Shown piece by piece: positions 45,575 to 53,175 of a stretch of 64,000 nt of DNA. The number at the start of each line of letters is the position of its first letter. Position 1 is the stretch's first letter. A program made the translations under genes and the position numbers. Where the stretch lies: the NCBI GenBank assembly GCA_017549765.1, contig JAFYNM010000003.1, forward strand, positions 186,001-250,000, read 5' to 3'. The notes below the pieces were generated by a model. It ran no database searches. It worked only from the letters and a program-made list of their open reading frames with translations, and was not told the origin of the DNA. Origin of the DNA: Bacteroidales bacterium. Its GTDB lineage: Bacteria; Bacteroidota; Bacteroidia; Bacteroidales; WCHB1-69.

Positions 45575-46786
45575 TTAATACAGGAATCCCAGCATCCACA
45601 GCGGCAGTTTGGCACCGTCAGGCATATCCCAGTCGTCTGCGAAAATATAGGAGTCTTTCACACCGGCAATCTGAGAGAAGGTCTTGTTGCGACCGCCAAT
45701 CTCGAAGGTGTATTTAGCATCCACCTTGAAGTCGCCCTGCGTCTTTCCGTATTCCACGCTGTGTGATTCCGAAAAGGCACAAATGGCAAAAGTCTCGCGC
45801 AGCGTGCCCACCTCCACCTTCGTCGGAGCAAGGGCATACATCAGGTTGGTGTTTTCCATATAAATCTTGTCCGGCTTGGTGAGTTTGCCAATCTTCTTCT
45901 TGTCCGAGTACAGCAAGTTCAGCACCTTGGCATCGCCTAAGTATTTGAGGTATTCCACCACCGTGTCGCGTCCGATTTCCAACGCACCGGCAATCCTGTT
46001 GGCATTCAACTCAAACGGCACCTCGCTGCAAATCATCGCGATGAGTGCCTGCAACTTCCTGACGTTGGCCACATCCACCTTGCAAATCTGCGGCAACTCG
46101 GTCTCGACGATATAGTTCACCACCTGCTCAATCTTAGTGTAGTATTCGCCTTCGCCCTCCAGCAGGAAAGGATAGTAGCCCTTCTCCAGATACTCTTTGA
46201 ACAGTGCGACCGGCTTGCATTTTGCCGTAACCGTCTGCCAAAGGTCGTAGGGGTGTGCCAGGATGTCTTCCAGTGACCAGCGGGGAAACGTAAGCCCGTG
46301 ATAGAAACGCAGTGCCTCACGGAAAGAGAGACCTGGCATTGTGTATTTGACAGCGCGACGCGACAGGTCGGCATCACCCTCCTTCAAGCTCAGCAGCGAG
46401 GAACCGCTCACAATCATCCTCAACTCGGGAAATAACTCGTAAATCTCCTTGATTTCGCGACTCCAATCCGTTGTGCCAGAATGGTACTTATGGATTTCGT
46501 CAATCACCAGCAGTTCGCCACCACGCATCACGAATTCCTCTGCCAACCCAACAAGCGTGCGCATAGAGAAATCCACGGTGTCGGCCGAACAGTACAGGAC
46601 GGTGCGGTCGCCCAGTTCGTAGTGCTGCTTCAGGTATTGCTTGATGAGTGTGGATTTTCCAACTCCCTTGGCACCCACAATGCTGACGAGCTGGGTGTTC
46701 CAGTGAATCTCGTCCATTTTTTCGCGAATGATTTCCGTCGATGTATTGGCTAAAAGCCTGTCACTCTTTCTATAAAGCGTATCCAT
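45575..46786 (-). CDS. ATP-binding protein of the AAA/DUF4143 type
   Basis: 403 residues. Walker A is VGAKGVGKSTLIKQYL, Walker B is ELLVIDEIHKY, followed by MIVSGSSLLSL (sensor-like). The C-terminal part (from about residue 200) matches the DUF4143 layout, ELPQICKVDVANVRKLQALIAM and MENTNLMYALAP. The family is common, repeated and often gained or lost in Bacteroidota; the role is unknown. A promoter box is at 46813-46820, 26 bases upstream. Confidence 0.88.
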   Translation of the reverse strand: MDTLYRKSDRLLANTSTEIIREKMDEIHWNTQLVSIVGAKGVGKSTLIKQYLKQHYELGDRTVLYCSADTVDFSMRTLVGLAEEFVMRGGELLVIDEIHKYHSGTTDWSREIKEIYELFPELRMIVSGSSLLSLKEGDADLSRRAVKYTMPGLSFREALRFYHGLTFPRWSLEDILAHPYDLWQTVTAKCKPVALFKEYLEKGYYPFLLEGEGEYYTKIEQVVNYIVETELPQICKVDVANVRKLQALIAMICSEVPFELNANRIAGALEIGRDTVVEYLKYLGDAKVLNLLYSDKKKIGKLTKPDKIYMENTNLMYALAPTKVEVGTLRETFAICAFSESHSVEYGKTQGDFKVDAKYTFEIGGRNKTFSQIAGVKDSYIFADDWDMPDGAKLPLWMLGFLY

Positions 46787-46812
46787 AGGACTACAAATAA
46801 AATTTCACGGCG

Positions 46813-46820
46813 CAAAGATA
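46813..46820 (-). promoter_or_regulatory. -7 promoter box of the AAA/DUF4143 gene
   Basis: TATCTTTG on the minus strand, 26 bases before the start. Confidence 0.7.
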
Positions 46821-46936
46821 AAAAAATGTTGCACAAAAAATGCATTTTATTAAAAAAATGTTGCGCTTATACAACAGACGGATTTCTCCGAGGGGGTCGC
46901 TATGGTTGTTGCCCTGTGAATGGGAGTGCAGCGTTA

Positions 46937-48541
46937 TTACTCCCATTCAATCGTGGCGGGCGGTTTGGAGCTGATGTCGTAGCAGACGCGGTTGACGCCT
47001 TTGACCTTGTTGATGATGTCGTTGGAAACCTTGGCCATAAACTCGTAGGGCAGATGCGCCCAGTCGGCGGTCATAGCATCGGTGCTGGTCACGGCGCGCA
47101 GGGCCACAGCGCGCTCGTAGGTACGCTCATCGCCCATTACACCCACACTCTTGATGGGCAGTAAAATCACCCCAGCCTGCCAAATCTGATCGTACAGAGA
47201 GACCTCAATCTCGCCATTGCTCATATTGGCGGGCACACCAGCAGCCAGTACCTTGCGGGCATCCTCGCCGCTCAGTTTCACTTTCCAGTCGCGTAAGCCC
47301 TGGATGAAAATATCGTCAGCATCCTGCAGCACACGCACTTTGTCGCGGGTGATGTCACCTAAAATGCGCACGGCCAGACCCGGTCCGGGGAACGGATGAC
47401 GGGTGATCAGATGCTCGGGCATACCCAATTGGCGACCTACACGGCGCACCTCGTCCTTGAACAGCCACTTCAGCGGCTCGCACAATTTCAGGTGCATCTT
47501 TTCAGGCAGTCCGCCCACATTATGATGGCTCTTGATGACCATACCCGTGATGCTGAGACTCTCGATTCTGTCGGGGTATATGGTGCCCTGCGCCAGCCAT
47601 TTGGCATCGGTAATTTTCTGGGCTTCCGCATTGAACACATCGATAAAGCCCGCACCGATAATCTTGCGCTTGCGCTCGGGATCGGAAACACCTTCCAGTT
47701 CTTTGAAAAACTTGGCAGAAGCATCCACACCGATGACATTCAGGCCCAAGCCCTCGTAGTCACGCATCACATTCTGGAATTCATTCTTACGCAGCAGTCC
47801 GTGGTCCACGAATATACAAGTCAGGTTTTTGCCGATGGCACGGCTCAGCAGCACTGCGCAAACGGAAGAATCCACGCCACCGCTCAGACCGAGAATCACG
47901 CGGTCGTTGCCGATCTGCGCTTTCAACTCCGCCACCGTGGTGTCCACGAAAGAAGCCGGACTCCATGTCTGATGCCCGCCACAAATACCCACCACAAAAT
48001 TTTTCAGCAGCAGGGTGCCCTGCACGGTGTGGAAGACTTCCGGATGGAACTGCACTCCCCACACTTGCTCGCCCTCAAACTGGTAAGCGGCATAGGCCAC
48101 CTTGTCGGTAGAGGCGATTTTGCGGCTGTGATCGGGCAGTTGGGTGATGGTGTCACCATGACTCATCCACACCTGGGTATTATCAGAAAGACCTTGCAGC
48201 AGGGGATTATCATGCTCGAAAGAGGAGAGGTTGGCGCGCCCGTACTCGCGACTGCCGGCGGGCTCCACATTACCCCCGTTGGTGTAGGCCATGAACTGGG
48301 CACCATAACAGATACCCAAAATGGGCAAGCGCCCACGGATGCCTGTCAGGTCCACCTTGAAGGCCCGCTCATCATAGACGCTGAAGGGCGAGCCGCTGAG
48401 AATGACGCCGATGACGTCGGGGTCGTCGTGGGGAAACTTGTTGTAGGGGACAATCTCGCAGAACATGTCGAGCTCGCGGACCCGGCGGCCGATCAGTTGG
48501 GTGGTTTGGGATCCAAAATCAAGAATGATAATCTTTTCCAT
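46937..48541 (-). CDS. guaA: GMP synthase (glutamine-hydrolysing)
   Basis: 534 residues. The class I glutaminase triad is seen as the Cys in [10 protein letters not shown] and the His/Glu in GVQFHPEVF; the ATP pyrophosphatase loop is [16 protein letters not shown]. The C-terminal dimerisation domain ends with KPPATIEWE. It aminates XMP to GMP in purine synthesis. Length is slightly more than the usual 515-525. A promoter box lies 28 bases upstream. Confidence 0.97.
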   Translation of the reverse strand: MEKIIILDFGSQTTQLIGRRVRELDMFCEIVPYNKFPHDDPDVIGVILSGSPFSVYDERAFKVDLTGIRGRLPILGICYGAQFMAYTNGGNVEPAGSREYGRANLSSFEHDNPLLQGLSDNTQVWMSHGDTITQLPDHSRKIASTDKVAYAAYQFEGEQVWGVQFHPEVFHTVQGTLLLKNFVVGICGGHQTWSPASFVDTTVAELKAQIGNDRVILGLSGGVDSSVCAVLLSRAIGKNLTCIFVDHGLLRKNEFQNVMRDYEGLGLNVIGVDASAKFFKELEGVSDPERKRKIIGAGFIDVFNAEAQKITDAKWLAQGTIYPDRIESLSITGMVIKSHHNVGGLPEKMHLKLCEPLKWLFKDEVRRVGRQLGMPEHLITRHPFPGPGLAVRILGDITRDKVRVLQDADDIFIQGLRDWKVKLSGEDARKVLAAGVPANMSNGEIEVSLYDQIWQAGVILLPIKSVGVMGDERTYERAVALRAVTSTDAMTADWAHLPYEFMAKVSNDIINKVKGVNRVCYDISSKPPATIEWE

Positions 48542-48569
48542 AGGGCACTATTTTGCTGATAAGAGAGCG

Positions 48570-48577
48570 CAAAAATA
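48570..48577 (-). promoter_or_regulatory. -7 promoter box of guaA
   Basis: TATTTTTG on the minus strand, 28 bases before the start. Confidence 0.65.
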
Positions 48578-48645
48578 CACAAAAAACGCTTTGCCTCTCG
48601 TTCATTATCTTTTTTATCAAACGTCAACGACCATTAAGGACATAA

Positions 48646-48677
48646 AAAAAGAGGACATCTCGGGATATCCTCTTTTT
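48646..48677 (-). terminator. Terminator after the small lipoprotein gene
   Basis: Ten-bp stem (48646-48655 against 48668-48677) with a 12-base loop; the minus strand carries a T-rich end. It lies 18 bases after the stop of the 68-residue lipoprotein. Confidence 0.75.
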
Positions 48678-48695
48678 GGTGTCTTCCGCATGATG

Positions 48696-48902
48696 TTAGC
48701 GGCACTCCCAACCGGTCTTGTTACCTGCAACGGTAATAACCGTGCTGAGATCAGAACATTTCTTGCCGGACTCGTTATCCCAGGTTTCTTCTTTGAGAAC
48801 CTCACCATCGACATAGTATTTGCAGTGGCAAGTCTTGCTGCAGGAAGTTCCGCCCACGATCAATAACAGAGCGAATGCGCTGGCACATAAGATTTTCTTC
48901 AT
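48696..48902 (-). CDS. Small cysteine-rich lipoprotein
   Basis: 68 residues from ATG 48902; the longer open frame to 49016 crosses the promoter and is rejected. The signal MKKILCASAFALLLIVGG leads to the lipobox GGTSC, so Cys20 is probably lipidated. The mature part (SKTCHCKYYVDGEVLKEE... GKKCSDL ... GWECR) has several cysteines that could pair. No function is known; similar short lipoproteins occur in many Bacteroidales. The first 13 residues and the promoter are shared with the gene at 50676-51119 through a 151-bp duplication. Confidence 0.8.
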   Translation of the reverse strand: MKKILCASAFALLLIVGGTSCSKTCHCKYYVDGEVLKEETWDNESGKKCSDLSTVITVAGNKTGWECR

Positions 48903-49012
48903 GACGTCTTGAAAATTTAATAGGTTAATAATTACGGTTGCAAAGATACACTTTTTTATAATCCCAATTTTTTTTCTGAAAAAAATAACGAACAGGATTT
49001 CAACAAAAAGTG
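48862..49012 (-). repeat. 151-bp direct repeat (promoter plus signal-peptide start), copy 1
   Basis: Matches 51079-51229 with a single difference (48953 against 51170), an offset of 2217 bases. It covers the start of the signal peptide, the leader, the -7 box and sequence further upstream. Confidence 0.9.
48941..48948 (-). promoter_or_regulatory. -7 promoter box of the small lipoprotein gene
   Basis: TATCTTTG on the minus strand, 38 bases before the ATG at 48902. Part of the duplicated cassette. Confidence 0.75.
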
Positions 49013-49022
49013 ACATAAAAAA

Positions 49023-50660
49023 CTAATTGCAAATCAACGATTTGACATTGTCAAGAGCAGATGGATTTACAATAGTGTCTGTAGAAATACTGCCTAACGG
49101 GTCATACTTGACAAATCGGGCATTAACCCAATACATAAAATAATACTGAAAAGTTTGGTTGGTATCGCAATAGATTGATATTTGAGAAGAAACATTAGGC
49201 TTTTCTGATGTTTTCCATACTCCATCAGATTGAGATATGAAATCCCGAAGATACTCTTCGTCTTGATTTATTAAAACAACTGCTATAGCTTCGTCTAAAA
49301 AACAATCTTTGTATTCTCGAAAAAAACGGGTGAATGTAGGTACACAATTCAAACAAGAAGACTCAGACAATATTAAAAAACCGGAATAATGGCTGAAATC
49401 AGATCCAACGATACTTTTCAGATAAGATGTTAATGCATCGTGATCATTCATTTTAGGAGCCTTATTATTCAAATTACGCCTTCTTTCGGTGATTTGTTCT
49501 GTTAAGAATGATACATTTTTCTTCTGAACGAAAGGAACAAAATAGGTGTATGTTTTAAATATACAATTCTTTTTTAACAACAAAAAACCTTCTTTATAAG
49601 GAATGATAACAGGAGAATAGCCTTCTGGAATAAGCCCCTCCCCTATCACGTTCATATTTTCATCCAACATCATAAAAGTGTATATGAAGTTCTCTCTCTG
49701 CAACGACAAAGGGCCATCTGTTGAATCACAAAATAATCTGGCGGTCAGATAAATTCTATTATTGAGGGAATCATAGTAAAGCTGTTCATATTTGGATTTG
49801 TATGGATCGAACTGTTTCGCCTCTTCTCCAATTTGATATGGTGATATTTTATTAATCAAACTTGACCTAATCTTTTTGTGAGAAGTTTTATTGTAGAGAA
49901 ACGAATACTTATAAAGAATGGGGGAATTAGGAAAAATGACATAAAGATCCTTGGACGAAGCCACCCCTCTGGGAGAACTATAAAAGAAGGACCAATAATG
50001 ATTTTTGGATGCTTTTGAACAAGCTATGGGCAGTTTGGTGAAAGACCAGTAATGCTGGTTTATTTTACTGACATAACCAATGAAACTAGCTGGTGCCGTT
50101 CCATCTTCATTCCATTTAAATAGTGGAACAAAAACCTTGTTGTATCTATAAACAAGAGGAAAATCCCAATAAAACACATGGTATCTATGAGGATCCTTAT
50201 ACATTACGTGTTTATGGGTTCTAATCGGAAGTTCTTCCAAAACAACGGTATCCAACACTTGAGCTTTTCGATCAACGAATAAAAGTGCAGCATCTTGAAA
50301 ATCAAGATCATATACCGTATTAAAGGCTACAAGTGCTGAATCCTTACCCAACAAAGAGATTTGGTTAATCTCCATATTCTGTTTTATACTAAGATCAAAG
50401 GAGTCGAGCATTATGTTTTTTGTCTCATCATATTTGACCAATTGATTGGCAGGACGACAAATGCCAATGGTAATAATATGATCCGCGCTATCAATATATG
50501 TCTGAAAAATGAAACCTGAACTCCTATCCTCAGTTTTTGACTTTGTTATGATGTCATATTTGTCTTGAAGTACAATCGCCGAAATATCCTTTTCAAAATG
50601 GCACGAAGTGAGCGAAAACAAAAAAAGGAGACAAAGAAAAGAAGTAATATGTCGACACAT
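49023..50660 (-). CDS. AT-rich lipoprotein with C-terminal thioredoxin-like segment
   Basis: 545 residues. The signal peptide ends in the lipobox SLTSC (Cys20). The middle (about residues 30-380) is beta-rich and could be a propeller. Near the C-terminus the stretch FLILSESSCLNCVPTFTRFFREY with VVLINQDEEYLRDFI resembles a thioredoxin-like fold with a CxxC pair. AT-rich compared with core genes, suggesting recent gain. It begins 15 bases after the upstream lipoprotein, so it is transcribed from the 51158 promoter. Function unknown; a redox or sensing role is speculative. Confidence 0.7.
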   Translation of the reverse strand: MCRHITSFLCLLFLFSLTSCHFEKDISAIVLQDKYDIITKSKTEDRSSGFIFQTYIDSADHIITIGICRPANQLVKYDETKNIMLDSFDLSIKQNMEINQISLLGKDSALVAFNTVYDLDFQDAALLFVDRKAQVLDTVVLEELPIRTHKHVMYKDPHRYHVFYWDFPLVYRYNKVFVPLFKWNEDGTAPASFIGYVSKINQHYWSFTKLPIACSKASKNHYWSFFYSSPRGVASSKDLYVIFPNSPILYKYSFLYNKTSHKKIRSSLINKISPYQIGEEAKQFDPYKSKYEQLYYDSLNNRIYLTARLFCDSTDGPLSLQRENFIYTFMMLDENMNVIGEGLIPEGYSPVIIPYKEGFLLLKKNCIFKTYTYFVPFVQKKNVSFLTEQITERRRNLNNKAPKMNDHDALTSYLKSIVGSDFSHYSGFLILSESSCLNCVPTFTRFFREYKDCFLDEAIAVVLINQDEEYLRDFISQSDGVWKTSEKPNVSSQISIYCDTNQTFQYYFMYWVNARFVKYDPLGSISTDTIVNPSALDNVKSLICN

Positions 50661-50675
50661 CTTTGCCTATTATGA

Positions 50676-51119
50676 CTATGAACAAGTAACAATAAACACA
50701 GAAACTCCTTCACCTCCTGGTGCTACGGAAATCTCAAAGTGACATGTTTGGCCCTCCCCATAGCAAGAGATGTATTTATGTCCATCTTTATCATAGGTCT
50801 CCAAATATATATGCTCACATATAGTCATGGCACTGCGAATAATGTCTTCGTCATTTGAATCATAACAAACAGGTACTAATATGCGGTTATTTGCAGTATC
50901 TCTATAGGCTGAATAGCCAACATAGCCTGAAGGCATATAGTCATCTAAGGTGAAACCTAATGAATCAACGCACATTGGTCCATATCCGCACTGCTCCAAA
51001 TATGATTTAACTGACGCATAATTTGGTATTCCAGATGGTACGGATTTTGTCTCGTCATTTGAACAAGAAAAGAAAAAGAATAACAGAGCGAATGCGCTGG
51101 CACATAAGATTTTCTTCAT
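50676..51119 (-). CDS. Lipoprotein sharing its signal peptide with the 68-residue lipoprotein
   Basis: 147 residues. The signal MKKILCASAFALL is identical to that of the gene at 48696-48902 as far as residue 13, then differs (FFFFSCSND; lipidated Cys near 19). The mature domain is of no known family, with Cys in QCGYGPMCVD, PVCYDS, TICEH, SCYGEGQTCH and a final TCS. The 49023-50660 gene follows after 15 bases. Together with the duplicated promoter this indicates copying of an expression/secretion cassette onto a new gene. Confidence 0.75.
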   Translation of the reverse strand: MKKILCASAFALLFFFFSCSNDETKSVPSGIPNYASVKSYLEQCGYGPMCVDSLGFTLDDYMPSGYVGYSAYRDTANNRILVPVCYDSNDEDIIRSAMTICEHIYLETYDKDGHKYISCYGEGQTCHFEISVAPGGEGVSVFIVTCS

Positions 51120-51229
51120 GACGTCTTGAAAATTTAATAGGTTAATAATTACGGTTGCAAAGATACACTATTTTATAATCCCAATTTTTTTTCTGAAAAA
51201 AATAACGAACAGGATTTCAACAAAAAGTG
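51079..51229 (-). repeat. 151-bp direct repeat (promoter plus signal-peptide start), copy 2
   Basis: See 48862-49012. Recombination between copies would remove 2217 bases, including the 49023-50660 gene and nearly all of the 50676-51119 gene. Confidence 0.9.
51158..51165 (-). promoter_or_regulatory. -7 promoter box of the 50676 lipoprotein gene
   Basis: TATCTTTG on the minus strand, 38 bases before the ATG at 51119, at the same offset as in the other cassette copy. Confidence 0.75.
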
Positions 51230-51324
51230 GGCATGAGCGGAACGATTCCAACTGATTTTTAATCAGCAATTTAACATCCTCATCGTTTTTTTTTTAAATA
51301 GAAGAGCGTCGATGTTATGAAATC

Positions 51325-53043
51325 CTATGATTGGATTCCTTTGGGAATGGCATTGAGGAGAGTGCGGGTGTATTCCGTCTGCGGGTTTTGGCATAGCGCG
51401 TCGGCCTCGCCGAGTTCGACGATGCGGCCCTGCTGCATCACGGCGATGCGGTCAGACATGAAACGCACCACCGACAAGTCGTGGGAGATGAAGATATAGG
51501 TGAACTGATACTCCTTCTTCAGTTCGTTGAGCAGGTTGAGCACTTGGGCCTGCACGGAGACATCGAGGGCGGAGACGGACTCGTCGCAGATGATGAAGCG
51601 GGGGTTGACGGCCAAGGCGCGGGCGATGGAGATGCGCTGGCGCTGGCCGCCGGAGAACTCATGGGGATAGCGGTAGAAGTGAGACTCGTTGAGGCTCACG
51701 CGTTCCAGCAGGGCGATGGCCTTCTGGCGGCGCTCCTTCTCGTTGCTGCCGATGCCATGCACGCGCATCGGCTCGGTGAGCATATCACCGATAGTCAGGC
51801 GTTGATTGAGGGAGGAATAGGGGTCCTGCAAGATAATCTGGAGGTCTTTACGCACAGCCCGCAGTTCACGCGAGGAGAGCTGCATCAGGTCGCGACCGCG
51901 GTAGGTAACGACACCTGCGGTAGGCTCTATCAGCCGGATCATGGAACGCCCCAGGGTGGTCTTACCGCACCCCGACTCACCCACCAGTCCCAACGTCTCG
52001 CCCTCGAAGATGTCGAGGTCGATATGTTGCAACGCCTCCACATAGCGGCGTTTCTCGAAGAGCTTCTCTTTGCGGACAGGGTATCGTTTGCTGAGGTCGC
52101 GGATGGTGATGAGTGGTTCCTGGGCGTACAGTTGACGGTGACGCTCCTGACGTAAAGCTGGTGATATCGGTTGACGCGGCACCTGACCGTCATGTTTCAC
52201 ATAGTCGTCCACCGTGGGCAGCACGGCCAGCCGCTCGTCCATGGAGGGGCGGCAGGCCAAAAGGCCTTGTGTGTAGGGATGCTGTGGATGGAGGAAGATG
52301 TCGCGGATATCGCCCTGTTCCACCACCTCGCCCTTGAAGAGGACGACGACCTTGCGGGCAATCTCGGCCACGACGCCCAGGTCGTGAGTGATGAAGAGGA
52401 CGCTCATGCCGTGTTTTTCCTGAAGACCTTTGATGAGTTCGAGGATGCCTTTCTGGACGGTCACATCCAAGGCGGTGGTCGGCTCGTCAGCGATGAGGAT
52501 GTCGGGCTGGCAGCTCATAGCCATGGCGATCATGACGCGCTGCTTCTGGCCGCCGGAGAGCTCATGGGGATAGGCGCGGAAGATCTGCTCGGGACGGGGC
52601 AGCATCACCTCCTTGAAGAGTTCGATGACCTGTGCTTTGGCATCCTCTTTGGTGCAGTGGGTGTGCAAGAGCAGCTGCTCGGTGATCTGATCGCCACAAC
52701 GGATGACGGGGTTGAGGGAGGTCATGGGCTCCTGGAAGATCATCGCCACCCGGCGGCCGCGCAGAGAGCGCATCTCCTTCTCCGGCAGAGAAAGCAGGTC
52801 CGTGCCCTCCTCCTGACCTTCTTCACAGAAGAGAATCCGCCCCGACGGGTAACGGGCAATATCACGATTCAGCAGCTGCATGACGGAGAGGGCCGTCACG
52901 GACTTGCCGGAGCCCGACTCGCCTACAACACCGATGGTCTCACCCTTGCCCAAGTCAAAGGAGACATGCCGTAGGATGGATTTCCATTCACCATCCTGCT
53001 TCAGATCCAAAGACAGATCGTCGATCTTTAAAAGTGCATCCAT
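51325..53043 (-). CDS. Double-domain peptide-type ABC transporter ATP-binding protein
   Basis: 572 residues from ATG 53043; an upstream in-frame ATG at 53055 overlaps the -7 box and is rejected. Two nucleotide-binding domains are fused: the first with [30 protein letters not shown] and [11 protein letters not shown]; the second with [30 protein letters not shown] and [10 protein letters not shown]. This corresponds to a DppD-DppF or YejF-type importer ATPase. Permease genes are not present. The substrate-binding protein at 1658-3292 is a possible partner. The transcript leader seems almost absent. Confidence 0.94.
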   Translation of the reverse strand: MDALLKIDDLSLDLKQDGEWKSILRHVSFDLGKGETIGVVGESGSGKSVTALSVMQLLNRDIARYPSGRILFCEEGQEEGTDLLSLPEKEMRSLRGRRVAMIFQEPMTSLNPVIRCGDQITEQLLLHTHCTKEDAKAQVIELFKEVMLPRPEQIFRAYPHELSGGQKQRVMIAMAMSCQPDILIADEPTTALDVTVQKGILELIKGLQEKHGMSVLFITHDLGVVAEIARKVVVLFKGEVVEQGDIRDIFLHPQHPYTQGLLACRPSMDERLAVLPTVDDYVKHDGQVPRQPISPALRQERHRQLYAQEPLITIRDLSKRYPVRKEKLFEKRRYVEALQHIDLDIFEGETLGLVGESGCGKTTLGRSMIRLIEPTAGVVTYRGRDLMQLSSRELRAVRKDLQIILQDPYSSLNQRLTIGDMLTEPMRVHGIGSNEKERRQKAIALLERVSLNESHFYRYPHEFSGGQRQRISIARALAVNPRFIICDESVSALDVSVQAQVLNLLNELKKEYQFTYIFISHDLSVVRFMSDRIAVMQQGRIVELGEADALCQNPQTEYTRTLLNAIPKGIQS

Positions 53044-53052
53044 AAGAAAGTG

Positions 53053-53060
53053 CAAAGATA
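53053..53060 (-). promoter_or_regulatory. -7 promoter box of the ABC ATPase gene
   Basis: TATCTTTG on the minus strand, with only nine bases to the ATG at 53041-53043. This suggests a nearly leaderless mRNA. Confidence 0.7.
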
Positions 53061-53131
53061 GGAAAATAATAAACGCCGCGAGGCAATGGTGTCGATGGGA
53101 ATTTTTCGTTTCATTGGCCCATTATTTTTTA

Positions 53132-53139
53132 TACCTTTG
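53132..53139 (+). promoter_or_regulatory. -7 promoter box of the GH-like gene
   Basis: TACCTTTG, 36 bases before the GTG at 53176. It argues against starts at 53086 or 53095. Confidence 0.65.
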
Positions 53140-53175
53140 CCCGTTGATTTTTTATCTCTAAAGCCACCCACTACA

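Noticed and set aside
49023..51119. RiPP or lantibiotic-type cluster
   Set aside because: Short proteins carry lipoprotein signals, and no modification enzymes or exporter genes are nearby.
51286..51295. Ten-T tract as a second phase-variation switch
   Set aside because: It is intergenic and downstream of gene ends, not inside a start region.
51325..53043. Complete peptide importer operon
   Set aside because: Only the fused ATPase is present; no permease genes adjoin it or the distant substrate-binding protein.
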